NCBI GenBank assembly: GCA_036245805.1
Contig: BTRK01000002.1
Location: 35,508,661 to 35,572,660, forward strand
Reading direction: 5' to 3'
Source: Pristionchus mayeri
Lineage: Eukaryota; Nematoda; Chromadorea; Rhabditida; Neodiplogasteridae
Length of the DNA: 64,000 bases
Under the pieces are notes generated by a model. It was not told where the DNA came from and made no database searches. It was given only the letters and a program-made list of their open reading frames with translations. A program made the translations under genes and the position numbers. Shown in pieces: positions 35,487-48,566 of this stretch. The number at the start of each line of letters is the position of its first letter. Within the stretch, counting starts at the first letter, position 1.

Positions 35487-38400
35487 TTATGCAATTGATG
35501 TCACTCTAATGAGCGATACGCTGATCTCCTCCTTCTTCTTGAAGACCAATCTACGAACGGAGGGAGTGAAGAGTAGAAGACACCTTAAAGAGTGTAAGTA
35601 ATAATGGCCGCAACTTGGATTGTCGTCTCGTCATTACACTCTCGAGACCGTTAGTTGTGTCTATGTAGAGAATACATGAAGTGAAGATACGAATGCCCGC
35701 TTATCAAAATATTTTCAAGAAATAACATTTGATTTTCGAAATATGAAAATATCTTTACAATATAATTTATGAAATAGGAAAAGTCACAAACCAGAACGGA
35801 GTGATTCAGTCCGAGAAAGAGAAATTGAGCTGACGCAGTAAACCAGTTGTTCCAGTAGCGAGTGAGTGCCTGTGGAATAAAGGATGCGATTCAGCTAACC
35901 GTTTCTTCATGTTCTATACTCTTTCCGCTCAACCGGTCGAGAAACTACGAGGAATGTAGACACGATTACCCTAATTACAGTAATCGCCAACTTCCCCTAG
36001 GAAAACTGACATTGTTTATGAAATACAACCTGTAGAAGATGTACGAAACGATGCTGTAGACAGCGAGACCTCGCTCGGCGGTGAATCTCAATAAATTCAA
36101 ATTTGCTCTCATAAATTACTTTTAAAAATATGTCCGAAGAATTAGGCCCGCCTGAATTATTAACAAAATACTCACTTCCGATTCTCCAAGCTCTCAAATA
36201 TCTGCCTCTCATTGCTTAGAAAAGCGACAAGTACGAGGTTGACAACGAGAGTAGCAAGACTGATTGCTATCGCAATGACGGTGGATATAATTTCAAATGT
36301 CTAAATCATCATCATCATCATCATCATTTTATCCAGGTCGAAGACATACAATATGGGTCTATACAGACAAAACAAAGGAAACGATTGGGATCATTTATCT
36401 TCTATTCCACGTAGTAAAATCTTCTCTCCACGCGGGGCGGGGTCTGGATATGCTGTTCTCTCTTTCCAGAGATCTCGATTCAGAGTGTGTCTCTCTGTCA
36501 ATCCTTTCGTCGAGAAATATTGCCTGATTCCTTTCATCCAACTCATCTTGGGTCTTCCCACTGGTCGCCTTCCAGTTGGCTGATATTGGAGTATCCTTTG
36601 GCATGGATGATCTCTATCTCTTCTCTTGATATGCCCATACCACCGCAATCTTTTCTCCCTCACTTTATCGACGATCGATGCGATACCAAGTCTTTCTCTG
36701 ACTCTTTCATTACGTACTCGATCTCTCATACTTATCCGACAGATCCATCTAGCCATTTTCATCTCAGCCACACTCAGTCTATCCTCCAATCCAACTGTGA
36801 GTGCCCAGTTCTCGCTTCCGTACATCATTGCAGGACGGATTATCGATCGATAGACTTTGCCTTTTAATCGGATCCGAACTCTCTTATCGTGGAGGACACC
36901 ACTACAAGCATTGAACTTGGCCCAACCAGTTCTTATTCGGTTGCTCACATCTCTGTCTGACCCTCCACATTCATGCACCATCGATCCGAGATACCTGAAC
37001 TCCTTCACTTGCTGTATCACTTCTCCCTCATCATCTTCCATTCTTACTTCCCCTCCACCAATCACAACTAGTTCCGATTTACGGGTATTTAGTGTGAGTC
37101 CTCCAGCTTTCAATCTCCTTTGAATCTCCTTCACTTTGCTCTCTAATCTCATGACATCTGAGTCCATCAGACACAAGTCATCAGCGTATGCAAGGCATTT
37201 CGGTGCCATCTCCAAACATTCCCCGAGCACCGTATCGAGTACGGAAATGAAGAGCAGGGGGCTCAATGCACTTCCCTGATGCACTCCGACTCTAATGGTT
37301 ACCTCTCTCGTTGTTCCGAATGGAGTTCGCACTATGGCTGATGCGCCCTCATACATCTCCTTAATCAGTGTCACATATGCTTCAGGCACTCCTTTCTCCC
37401 TCAAACTTCGCCAAATCTGTCTTCTTGGTGTCCGATCGTACGCCTTCTCCAGATCGAGAAATACAACGTACAGTTTCTGACAGAATTCAATGTTCCGTTC
37501 AACCATCTCATTCAGTAAGAACATTGGCTCTGATGTCGAAGAACCGCTCACTAATCCAAATTGGGTAGGGTTCAATTCCATTATGACTCTCAATCTTCTA
37601 TCAACACATCTTTCAAGGATCTTCATCGTATGAGAGATCAGCTTGATTCCTCGATAGTTTCCACAGTCTCTTACATCGCCTTTCCCTTTATAGATTGTGA
37701 CAATCTCACTCTTCCTCCAATCATCAGGCATTCTCTTTCCTCTGAGTATCCGGTTGAATAGCCTCGCTAACCACCAAACTCCCGTCTCTCTTACTGCCTT
37801 CCATGCATCTACTGGTATCTTGTCTGGGCCATATGCTTTCCTCCACGGGCATCTTCCGATAGCCCACCTCACTTCCTCCAAACTCCAGTCCAGTACTTCT
37901 TCATCAATTTCCTCTCCCTCTCTCAGCAGTGCTTGAGGTTTCTCTACATTGAGTAACTAGTCAAAATACTCTCGCCATCTTTCCTTCACTTCATCTGCCC
38001 TCCGCAATATCATACCTTTTCGATCATAGATCGATTTAACCTCTTTTATATCCTTCTTCATTCTATCTCGACACTTCGCCAATCGATACACCTCTTGTTC
38101 TCCATCTGGTCCGTCCAATCTCTCATACAGATCATCATAAGCCATCATAAGCTCTCATCTTAGCTTCATGAATCACTTTGCGGCACTCCCACTTCTTCTC
38201 CTCATATCCCTTTCTACTCTCGACACTCTTCAGACGGAACCATTTCCGAACGCCTCCTTCTTTTCCTTGGTCGCTGTACGAACTCCATCATCTGTCCAAA
38301 ACCACGACTCTTTGTCTGTCTTACGCCTTCCTTTCGTTTCACCCAGGATCCTTCTGGCGCACGTCAATACCCTTTCCTTAGTCTCATTCCAGATTTCATC

Positions 38401-40908
38401 AATCTCCATTTCATCATTCAGGGGATCCAGTCCCATTGCTCCCTTCACAATCATCTCCCTTTCAAATGCCTCTCTATTCTCCTTCTCTTTCAACTTCCAC
38501 CATCTGATCTTTGGTTCGATTCTCACTAACTGCTTCACTTTCTTCCCATTCAATTCTCCCCTGAATTTCACGTCACAACCACTGGTTTATGCTGTGGGGC
38601 CGTATCTTCTGATGGTATCACCTTCACATCCTTCACTCTCCATCTATCTTCCTTCCTCATCAACAGATAGTCAATTTGAGTCTTCGCCCCACCGGAGTAG
38701 TACGTGACTAAATGACTCTCCCTCTTCTCGAACATTGTGTTCAGCACAGCAAGATGTGTTGTTGTGCGAACTCTAGCAGCCTCAATCCATCCACATTCTG
38801 TCTACCGTATCCTTTTCCACCATGTACAGTTCCATCGCCGAAAATTTCAGCCTCTTTCCCCACATGTCCATTCCAGTCTCCTCCCAGTATAACTGTCTTC
38901 TCTTCTTTCATCGAATCCATCATTTCATTCACTCTGGCATAAAAATCCTCCTTCATCCTCTTATCCAGTCCAACTTGTGGCGCATATGCAGAAATTATGC
39001 AAATGTTCTCCCCTGCCAAATCGAGTTTCACCCTCAGCAATCTCTCATTGATTCTTTCAACTTCAATCAGGCACTCTGAGAATCTAGGGCATAACACTAC
39101 AGCCACTCATTTTTCAATCCGTCTCCTTCTGAGCACACAACTTGGTATCCATTTACGAATCTACTCTCATCTCCCCTCCATCTAATCTCTTGTACGCAGA
39201 GCACATCAATCTTTCTTCGCATCGTCATGTCCACCAGCTCCATCAACCTTCCAGACAACGTTCCAATGTTGAGTGTCCCAATCCGAGCACATTCTTTTCT
39301 TTTCAACTTCATGTGAGAGTGCAATACTGTCGATACAGTATCTCTCCGTTTCAGCACTCTTCGATCTCTGTTTCTAACTTCCCGTTCACAAGGTTAATCT
39401 TCCTTTGTTTACTACAAGGGCCTTTGTCTGCTGCCACGTGCACAACGCAAACAACAAACAAACAAACAAACAAACAACAAACAAACAATTGCCCGCACGC
39501 AAATTCGATTCCCTCACGAAACGGTCACCAACTGTGATCTTTGATCTGTGATCGCAGGTCGATCACCCTCCCCTCGTCCAATTCTCAGACCGTCTCCGGT
39601 CTCACGCAGAATCGTTCTCTGGTCACTGACCCTGATCTCTGATCTTTGATCTCTGATCACCGAGTACTTCACACAGAAGACACCTCGTACACTCGAGTGG
39701 ATCACACTGATACACACACTCACACAGCGGATCACCTGATCAACGCTGGCACACACGAACACAGCTCGAAAGCTCAGGGAGAGACTCCCAACACGAGGAT
39801 CAACACCTCAACACAGCCGACACCGAGTCTCCAGACGTCCGAGTACAGCACACGAGTAGTAGCAACGGAGGAGACAACTAGCCGGAACTAGGGGGCCGTT
39901 CTGTTGCAAGAACTGTCGCCCCTTCACCTCACTCTACGGAGAGTAGGCCGAAGCGACAGCCCCTGACCGAGTGAAAAGTGAAAAGTGAAAAGTGAAAAAT
40001 GAGATGATATTTTGTTATTTGTACCAAAAATACTAGAGTTCGTAATTCGTTTAATTGGGAACGTCTATCTACACATTTTTGAGAGTTCGAAATTATGAGA
40101 AAGAGTTGGGAATTTAAAAAAACGATTACTCAAATTTCGACCCTTACTATCATATCATACATATCTTACCTTGTCGCTGGGAGTTGATATCGGGTAAACC
40201 AACGAAACATTATAGATGTGAAAATCTTGATATGTTAGCGTAGAGAAAAATGATGCGTCAATTAGAGCAGGTATGGAAAGAATGCATGATGTGGATATCG
40301 ATATGAAGAAAAATGTCGCATCGTTCTTAAAATGATTCGTTCTCTTTGTTTTTGATTGTACTATCATATCTGTAAAACTTATTCCTTTCAGACGTAAATG
40401 CGTCATAGCTTTCAGTCGATTAAGAGCTACAAACATAGACGAATTAAGAGATACATAACCAAAGAGGACATTGATCAGCGCTGAAACAGGAAGTGTCACG
40501 GCCTTGTTTAGTTGAAGAAAGACATATTTTTGATCGTGTAATCGATAATCATCAAAATAAAGTTAAAAGAAAAAAATCTTACAAATCAGCATTGTAAGAC
40601 CACTCCCTTTAATTGTCATGTAGAATTCGAACATGAACGGGTACGTAGTCAGTTGGATACTAATTAAATAAATTTCTCCATTAAATATTCCCTGATGGAT
40701 TGACAAATTCGAATTCGGAAAAAAAACGAAAACTTACAGTGATTCCATTGAGCGTTATTAGTTTGAATGTGTAATTCTCAGCGAAAGGAGGAACGAAAAG
40801 TAGTTTAAAGTAGATGATTATAGCGGCAGGAATTGTGATGAAAAGTGCAATTGTGATGAACAATGTTTGGCACGCGTCGAATATCCCTAGCGCTACGGCG
40901 GAGTCCAT
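35487..40908 (-). CDS. Srg-like chemosensory 7TM receptor, interrupted by an RTE LINE
   Basis: Exons 40738-40908, 40583-40691, 40170-40480, 36176-36300, 36011-36107 and 35792-35869 join in frame. A possible last exon is 35487-35583 (LLLFTPSVRRLVFKK, stop). Helices are clear: TLFITIALFITIPAAIIIYF first, then FGYVSLNSSMFVALNRLKAM (helix 3), FFFISISTSCILSIPALI, and STVIAIAISLATLVVNLVLV. After helix 5 comes RFTAERGLAVYSIVSYIF, resembling the Srg family. The last junction is out of phase, so a small exon may be missing or the gene may be damaged. Intron 3 contains the whole RTE element. Class within the serpentine receptors is inferred. Confidence 0.6.
36303..39990 (-). mobile_element. RTE-type LINE inside the receptor intron
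   Basis: A non-LTR element lying in the same direction as the host gene. The 3' end is a (GAT)n tail at about 36305-36330, as usual for RTE. The coding part spans 36391-39357. The 5' leader includes an (AAAC)n run near 39455-39487. The 5' boundary (about 39990, after repeats of gaaaagt) is approximate. The element ends only a few bases before the acceptor of receptor exon 4. Confidence 0.85.
36391..39357 (-). pseudogene. RTE endonuclease-reverse transcriptase, broken
   Basis: Single RTE-type polyprotein in pieces. Endonuclease motifs: IGTLNIGTLSGRLMELVD, CVQEIRWRGDESRF, SAYAPQVG, GGDWNGHVG. RT motifs: NYRGIKLISHTMKI, VVFLDLEKAYDR, GVHQGSALSPLLF and YADDLCLM. The C-terminus RLRWYGHIKRR is typical of the clade. 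Lesions include a one-base loss near 39105 (after GDGLKNE), further breaks between 38741 and 38150, and an in-frame TAG at 37957-37959 (before LLNVEKPQA). From 37881 to 36391 the RT frame is uninterrupted (496 residues), so this copy is fairly young. Confidence 0.88.
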
Positions 40909-40911
40909 CTG

Positions 40912-41336
40912 TATTTATTTATTTATCGTGCACAACAAGGGCATTTCATCAAGTACAAAATGTCAATAAAACATAGCGAACACATTTGAGGGGAGGAGAG
41001 AAATTAGGAACCAAGTAAGGTTCAGCTCAAGGAAAGAGCGAGTGCCGAGGGCAGTATGATGCGTGGGAGGAGATTCATATCGCAGGCTTGCGCGAATCTC
41101 AGATCGACTTACACGCGAAATTCTGCAATTGAAACGACCTATACTCAGTAAGTGCAGGTTACGTAGGTTATCATTAGAATGATTCCACCTGCAATTTGCA
41201 AATGTCACTTTGTCGCGAAACATTTCCAGTGTGAATAAAAGTAATCTGGCAACCAGTGAAACTGCCATTCTGAACATCCCTTGATATACTCTATTTAGCG
41301 AGCCATTCTCCGCCTTGATTCTGTCTCTCATGTATT
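40912..41336 (-). mobile_element. LINE 3' fragment just upstream of the receptor start
   Basis: The minus-strand frame 40963-41331 reads RVYQGMFRMAVSLVARLLLF, FANCRWNHSN and SLRYESPPTHHTALGTRSF, like a LINE C-terminus. It ends in a (TAAA)n-type tail at about 40913-40930, a few bases from the receptor ATG at 40908. Identification is by general pattern only. Confidence 0.5.
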
Positions 41337-42849
41337 AATGATCTCTTCTAACTATCTACCTTGTGCACTTCACTAGGAATGAACGTCTTCCCCTAGATGT
41401 GAATGGTCTAGAGCTGCATTGTCTCTATGAACTAGGGGCCAGGCATGGATTTTCTAAAAGAGTGTTCGGGGAACAAGCAGAGAAGAGCTGCATAAAAGAT
41501 TTCTGGCTGTGATCGAATATGTCCAACGACACCGCCTAGTTCATATTTATGCATTTACCGTACATCCCGAGACTACTTCAACAAGTTCAAAATGTAAGGT
41601 CTCAAATTAATCAAAACCATATAAAATTAAGATTGCGCATGCAAAACAGTACTAATTAAACTCAATTCGCAAAATGAGACTTCACTTTTCCCAGAGTGAT
41701 CAATGAGCGTGCCTTCTACTGGGAGCCATAAGTTCCGCACTGATAAAATTTCGCAAAAATTTTGACTTATAGGGTAGTTTCACATGTAAATTCAGAAAAT
41801 TCAATAAAAAATGGCTAGGACGTTAAAGCTTTTTCATGACGGCCAAAAAATTACGATAATCTAGGTTTTCGACCACTTATCGACCTTTTCCGGTTTCCAA
41901 ACTATCTTTTTCGTTATTCCCATCAAAAAACACTCCAGAAAATCCTATAATATCATATTTTTTGACAATTTGAAATTTCCAATATTTTTAGGCCTGTCTG
42001 GCATTTTTCGGAAAGTGCACCAGCACTCATATTGGGCCAAATATCAGCACTCAGTATGGGAACTTCAACGGCAAAATATTGAGGGGGGTTGCAAAAAAGT
42101 CATCCGTCGACCCCTCCCAAAAGCTACATTTTCTCGTGGAACGTCTCAGGTGATTCTTTCGCGGTATCTCTCATAAACTATCCGAATAACACGGGCGAAT
42201 TCAGTTATCGCGAGAGCGCTCGGCGGATCTCGGCGATGCTTCACAAGCAGTCTTTCAATGCAATAGAAAAGCTGATACACGGAATTCGCTGCTGAATTCG
42301 GCCCATCGAAGGCACTTCGGCCACAGTCGCATGATATAACGTGGATCGGTTTGTAGTCGTGTTGAGAATTCGAAATTTCCAATTGTTTCCCTACATGATT
42401 TCAGCACTTGTGCTCTCTTCTTCGGGATTTTATTCTCAGTAATTTCATTCAAGCTTGTCCAGATTGTAATCTATCCCTTCCTACTAAAGTCGAAGAAGAA
42501 ATTGGAATGATACAACAAACATGTTTTCGTATCGCAATGATAAAACGCTTGCAGCAAAAAAAATAGGGGACCACTATAAACAGCTAATGTTCAATCAACT
42601 TAGGATATTTTTGTGTCCTATTCCCCAATTGTATATCGACATAGTTGTCGAACACTGGCGGCGAGGTGGTCAGACCATGACCATGGTTGCACGCTATTCC
42701 CCTCGATTTGAGGTGAGCACCGTGCACAGACGTATGGTCGAAAATTGATGGGAAAGTCATGAGTAGGTCAAGACTAAGTACCTTACCCAGTCGATCATAC
42801 AGTACCGTCAGATACTGTGTACCACTACCATAACCCCTAATATCGCAAA
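41337..42849. other. No gene recognised
   Basis: Short open frames on both strands have no clear splice structure or family signature. A frame at 42521-42748 (VVEHWRRGGQ..STVHRRMVEN) faintly recalls a DNA-binding domain of a transposase, but this is too weak to call. Confidence 0.4.
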
Positions 42850-44058
42850 CTAATAATAATAATAATATTTATACGGTTCAGGTAGAAGCGCGAGTACAAA
42901 GAGAGAGAGGGAGATAATGGTAAGAAAGCTATAGAGTATTATTATTGTGATTTACGAACTGACTAGACTCAAACAGGGGAACTGGTATGGTAGTTTCTTA
43001 CATACATTCTAGCCGCTCTGGGGAAAAAGCTATGCTGTCTATACTTAAATCTTGATGATATGTTGTTGAAGTTAAGCCCATGTCGTGTAGCGTACACGTT
43101 GAAGTAATGGGCTTTGTAGTTTGAGATACGGTATTTGCCTCTAAGAAGGTTACTGGCTGTTTTCAAATCTATTGTTTCCCTACGCTTTTCAAGGGAATCT
43201 AATCCTAATTGCGTATTTCTCAAGATAGAGCTGGGCATGAAATCCCAAGTGGCATTGAGGCAGCGGATGAAAAGTCTCCTAGTGAAATAATTTTGAACTA
43301 TCTCTAAAATTTTAATGTCTTGCTTCAGGAAAGGATTAAAAACAGGAGATGCGCTTTCTAAAATTGGTCCAATATAGATCGCATAAGTCTTCAGGAGCAC
43401 CTCAATATTTTTAGTGCGTAGAGCTCTGAGGACTATATGACATGCAGTTTTACTTTTTTGAGATACCATTTTACAGTGGTTTGAGAATGTAAGCGATTTC
43501 TGGACCATGAATCCTAGGTCCTTTACTAATTCCTTTTGAGCAAGTTTAGTGGTGCCAATGGTATATTCTCTCTTAGAATTGGCTCTTCCTAGATGTAACG
43601 AATTACATTTGTGCGCTGCGAGAGGAAGTTGCCATTCTTCTGACCATTTAACAATTTTGTCAATAGCAGTTTGCAGTGGGACAGGGGAGCTTCCCTTTCG
43701 AAATGATCTATAAATTTTAATATCATCTGCGTACATTCGCGCGACTACACCTCCACTTTGCACGAGGCTCGGAATTTCAGATGTAAAAATAAGGAAGAGG
43801 AGGGGGCCCAGTACTGACCCTTGTGGAACTCCGCTGGTCATTGGGAAGTGAGTGGATAGGCTTTCACGTACTCTTACTTGGAATGTCCTATTAGAAAGAT
43901 ATGCAATTATCCATTGGATTGTCCTACTATCAATGGAGTTTCAATGGAGTTTAGTTTAGATTTTTTTTAGATCAATGGAGTTTAGCTTCAGTTTAAGTTT
44001 TGGGTGAGAAACACGATCGAATGCTTTAGCAAAGTCAAAATAAATAACAACTATATGT
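42850..44058 (-). mobile_element. 5'-truncated LINE fragment
   Basis: RT motifs YFDFAKAFDRVSHPKL (near 44040), GVPQGSVLGPLLFLIF and RMYADDIKIYRSFRKG, then a LINE C-terminus (ESASPVFNPFLKQD, YFTRRLFIRC). Frame 42969-43841 is open for 290 residues. Before it, the frame is damaged by a small repeat (ctccattgat copies at 43930-43985). The tail is (AAT)n at about 42852-42870. No host gene is seen in 44059-44567. Confidence 0.88.
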
Positions 44059-44567
44059 TTTTAAAATGTATGGTACCGTGCGCAATCGATTCTACAGCAC
44101 CCAAGTCACTTCCGATCCAGTTCCTTGGGTCAAACATTGTTCTAAAAATTCAAAATCGATAGTAAAATTGCGATATTTCAAAGTATCCTACCGTATCTCT
44201 CGTTACTGTAGAATCATTCTAAAATCAACTTAGGATTTTAAAAAAACAACGTATCTGATCTCTTGAACGCGCCGCGTGCACCTGGCATGGCTTTGCCTGC
44301 TTCCCTTTGTTTCATGTTGCTTCTCATTGTTGTTTCCCTTTGTTCGCAACAACCTAATATATTGGTATGCGTGTCTCATGTATAAACGAAATAAAACTAC
44401 TTCGCAGAATTCTAGCTCCCTGCATGAATCATCCAGCGTTCGACCTTCATCACGTGAAAATATGTGGCTAGTTCGTCAGCAAATTAACTGCTAATGAAGC
44501 GCCCCGTAAAGTTCATCTTCCACCAAATAAAGGGCACTGCTTCTCCAATCGCTACTAAGCTGAAACA

Positions 44568-47500
44568 ATGCTTTTCTCGATCGGCCTACTTCTTCTAGTT
44601 TCTTCCACAGCGCAGGTGAGAATTCGATTTGATTCTTATTGCTGTGTCAATTCTGCATGATTGTTCATCATCTTTGTACGGATAGAGATGTGAAGTGGAG
44701 AGAGTTAGACGATCACCAAACAAATTCATGATTGAACTTTGAACATTGATCTTAACTCTAAATTTTCAGGTCACTGCAGACCTGAAAGATGGCGATCCGG
44801 GCGTCTGCCATTTCATCAAAAAGTGAGATTTGATCTTTCTTCTTTTTTTTATTTTCGAAAATAACATTTCAGGATTTCCGAGATAGTCTACGAGGAACAC
44901 GAAGTTGAGCATACGGTATGCGTTACTGATGCCAAATCGGCGCGCGCTCTCCTCGTTTCGCACGCTCTCTCGCTCTGTCTGACCGGTGAGAGAGCGTGTG
45001 AAACGAGGAGAGCACGCGCCGTTTTAGCATCACTAGTATGCGTATCGCCCTATCATTGAATGTAACAGTTTTTTAAATGTTCAAAATAGAGCTAAATATT
45101 CTGAATGGGACTGACATTAGTAACTACGAAAACCATGCATAATTAATCACCAATTCGGAGTAATAATCTAATTTTAGAGCACGGAGTGGTGCTGGGATAT
45201 CACCAAGGGTTTCCATTGTGAAGTGTGAGTTCATTAAGTTGTGTTTGAGTTGTTTAAATCAAGGGAATAGTTTTCTGGCAATCACAGTACATTCATGTTC
45301 AGCGTCTACACAACTACGGAAACGGTGCCTGTTACCAAAGAGGTTATTTTTTTAAATGAAAAATTCACAATTTCTGTTGTTCAGTGTCATGACAAACGAA
45401 GATAATGCCCATATTTGTCTTTAGATATGGCTAAAATATGCCCTAGAAATTGATCTTTGATCACTCGATCAAGGATCAATTCTTTGATAACAAATATAAA
45501 TTGTCTGACTCCAGAAAGTTAATTATTTTTTATCTCTATCAGCACGAAGTGGACACGCTCGAATGCTGCGATGGATGGATTCAAGTTAGTTCTGAAATTT
45601 CTTACTCATAATATGATCTTTGGTCTCTCTCTCTTTCTCTTTCCCCAAAGATAAACAGAAAGAGAGCTAGAGTTCTCAAAACGAATAATCGTATCTTCGT
45701 CCTGCACACTCTCAATCGATTACTAGAGTGCGGTGAATGAAGCGACAATTACCCCGAATTTCGAACTTCCGAAGTACACTACTAACAAGCGATTCGTAGG
45801 ATATATCTGGGCGATATCATGGGCACCATTCAAGGATAATGATGTATCTAAGGCGGCATGACGTCATAGTTCTCATCCGACCTAGTAATGCCATTCGTCA
45901 AGTACTATATCCTTGAGGTGGGCGATTTCTGCGTGGAACACGAGCAACCCCCGGGAGACGCTGAGGAACCGGAATACGGTAGGATACTGTAGGTAGCATA
46001 CGGTAGGCAGGATACGGTAGATAGTATACAGTAGGACAATTAATATATCTGTAGCAATGAGTGCACGCTCACAGCGGAAAATATTGAAATGGTTGAAAAT
46101 AACGCAGAGTGTGTGAAAAATTAATTATTATTGGTTCAAAAATTGGAAAACAATTGGAAAACCTGATGTTTTAGCGAATCTGTAAACAATTGTAGAAGGG
46201 GCGACTGCTGATACGGAAGAAGAGTCGGATACGGGTATTAGTTTCACTATTTGCATTGATCTCTTCAACACATATCGTGTACAATACATTCAGTGAAACT
46301 GCGAGCCAATCGTGTAGAGATGGATACGGTTGCACCACCTGAGCAAGGAATAACAGGTGAGATTCCGGAACCTGAAAAGTCACTGAATTAGTTCAGATGC
46401 TGACGGCAATCGGCCCATGGACGATCTCGAAGTCGATAATACCCTGTTCAGAGGTTAGTCAATTATCATATTCTTATTTTTTAAGGAAAGGTTGAATTAT
46501 TATCCCTGTTAGAGCCTTCATCGACTCTTCCTCCTGTAATCGTCGACCCTTTGAATGAGGATCACCACTCTGACGATGATCACGTCTCCGATGCTATGGA
46601 CAATGACGCTCTTGGTCCGTTTGCAAGGGGTGAGTACAATCTGCATCTAGCTAGAATTCGTAATTCGGGTAACCGTCCTCCAATTTCCCACAATCACCTC
46701 GACTGGTCGGAAGACTGTGGATAATGCATATAATCTTAACCGTAGTTCGAGCGCTACTATTATTGCGATATCACCAGAATTGTTTCAGAACTCATGAAAT
46801 CCCTCGCCAAGGATACCACAACTGTAGCTCCAGAGGAACAATTGGATATTGAAACCCTCGGCCCCCTTGCGAAGGGTTAGTGGCTTATATCCGCCAATCA
46901 ATAGCTAGCACTTTTTTAGAACTGTTTAAACATCTCGCCAAAGATAGCACAATTCCGGCTCCAGGGGTCGTTACGGAAATTGGTCATAATGGTGAACCTT
47001 TGGATGATGAAGTACTCGGTCCCCTTTCAAAAGGTTAGGCTTTTCATCTTTATTTGTTTAGCGCGTAATATTTCAGAACTATTCAAGCACCTTGCCAAAG
47101 GAACCACATCTTCCCCTTCTGATACCATCACGGAAACGATTGACGATGCCGACCCACTGGGTGACGTCCTCGGGCCCATTGCGAGGGGTGAGCGCATTCG
47201 TTCTCTCGCTTGTAATAAGAAACTACGCGATTGGTGCACTTCTCACGAATAGTATTTACGGAACATATTGGTATTATAGTCGATGGTCTTTCAGAACTCT
47301 TGAAGTCGCTCATGAAGAAGCCCTCGACGCCTGCTCCCGATGCTACTACTACTGAAACTACGACTTCGATTACTGTTCCCGTCGCTGATTCCGAAGAAGC
47401 ACCCAGAAATGGGCAAACCGAAGTCGGTACCTTCGCGCAAGGTCAGTGCATCAGAGTTCGTAATTCGGGCCGTCTCTTCATGCTACACTCTCTCAGGGTA

Positions 47501-48465
47501 GGCCTAGAGATGAAAGAGTGTGGGAAATGAAGAGAGCATTAGTCTAATTTCTGAACTATTTTTCCAATAAGCACAATCGGCGTTGTAGAGCTCCTCGACT
47601 CACTCGGCCACAGTACCGAAGCGCCTGCACCATCATCAAGCGATTCGGAATCTTCAGTAAACGGTGCGAATGCTGAAGCAACTGCAGTGGAGGCACTGGG
47701 AATCTTCGTTCATGGTAAGTCTTCTCACTATTTGGTACAGTAGTGTTCGTAAATATGATAATCGGTTCACTTATCCATACCCTTTTATATGATAATCGGT
47801 TTACTTATCCATACCCTTTCGAGTGACGGGAGAGTATAGGAGTTTAGAAGATAATTACGAATTTTGAACTCTATGGGACAGTGATTTGCAGAAATATTAA
47901 AGTCGCTCGATCATCACTCGCCTACCCCTCCACCTGCAGCCGAAGTATATGCTGAAGATATCGCCGGAGCTGCAGGTTAGGGTTCGCTAGTATAGCACGG
48001 GCCGGTTTGTCATCACTGCTTAATGGGATAGTTGATGTTAAAATGTTCATTAAATAATACATTCATGTACTAAATTATTCACTGCATTGATATTTTCGCT
48101 TCTGAAACCCTTCACGAACTAATTTTTACATTTTCGGAAGCGTTGTCGATCGCGCAGGCAGTGCTGCTGCAGACGATCGCGGAGATCAACGAGGTTATTG
48201 ATTTATTGATTTTCCCCCATTCTCAACATCTTCAGACACTTCTCCGCTCGCTTTCTCGAGTCCACCAAGCCCTGTCATTGCTCCTTCCCATCGCCCCTCT
48301 GCCACTCGGACTCGAGTGAGGGATTGCTCCGTCTCCGCCATCTTCGGCTTCATAGCCTGTCTCGTTATCCTCCTGCCCATTGCTGCTGTTGCCTATCTAA
48401 ACTGTGCTAGGAAGAGTGGCGAGAGTTGCGAAATTACCGCAGTGAGACCGGTGATGGTGCCATAA
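44568..48465 (+). CDS. EMI-domain membrane protein with a tandem array of phase-1 exons
   Basis: Sixteen exons plus one small optional exon: 44568-44615, 44770-44822, 44873-44915, 45178-45224, 45303-45342, 45543-45584, 45903-45978, 46397-46453, 46513-46629, 46789-46875, 46920-47033, 47077-47187, 47295-47441, 47589-47714, 47892-47975, (48158-48193), 48236-48465. Without the optional exon they total 1,422 nt, or 473 residues. Signal peptide MLFSIGLLLLVSSTAQ, then an EMI-like pattern: GVCHFIKK, STEWCWDITKGFHCEV, LECCDGWIQ, VGDFCVEHEQ. Exons 9-15 are phase 1-1 modules, mostly EL(M/F/L)K.L then an acidic Thr/Pro stretch ending LGP(L/I/F)A(K/R)G. A C-terminal helix (FGFIACLVILLPIA) and short tail follow. 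Probably a cell-surface protein; ligand unknown. Confidence 0.75.
44938..45024. repeat. Perfect hairpin in EMI intron 3
   Basis: ggcgcgcgctctcctcgttt and its complement flank gctctgtctgaccggt; outer bases also pair (gcatac/gtatgc). Same size class as the other intronic hairpins but a different sequence. Confidence 0.8.
47453..47565. repeat. Intronic hairpin element (MITE) in EMI intron 13
   Basis: gagttcgtaattcgggccgt, ctcttcatgctacactctc, a short loop, then gagtgtgggaaatgaagag. Related copies: about 29402-29515, 29951-30030, 30598-30715, 35610-35700, 45668-45775, 46652-46770, 57125-57245 and 63843-63955. Confidence 0.75.
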
Positions 48466-48566
48466 TTATTCTGATAAAACGTATTATAACGCAGTAAACG
48501 CACACATTCAAGTGCGCGAGATATTTTAAATTGATGCAGTGTAGATGTCTATGGGATGTTTGTTTA

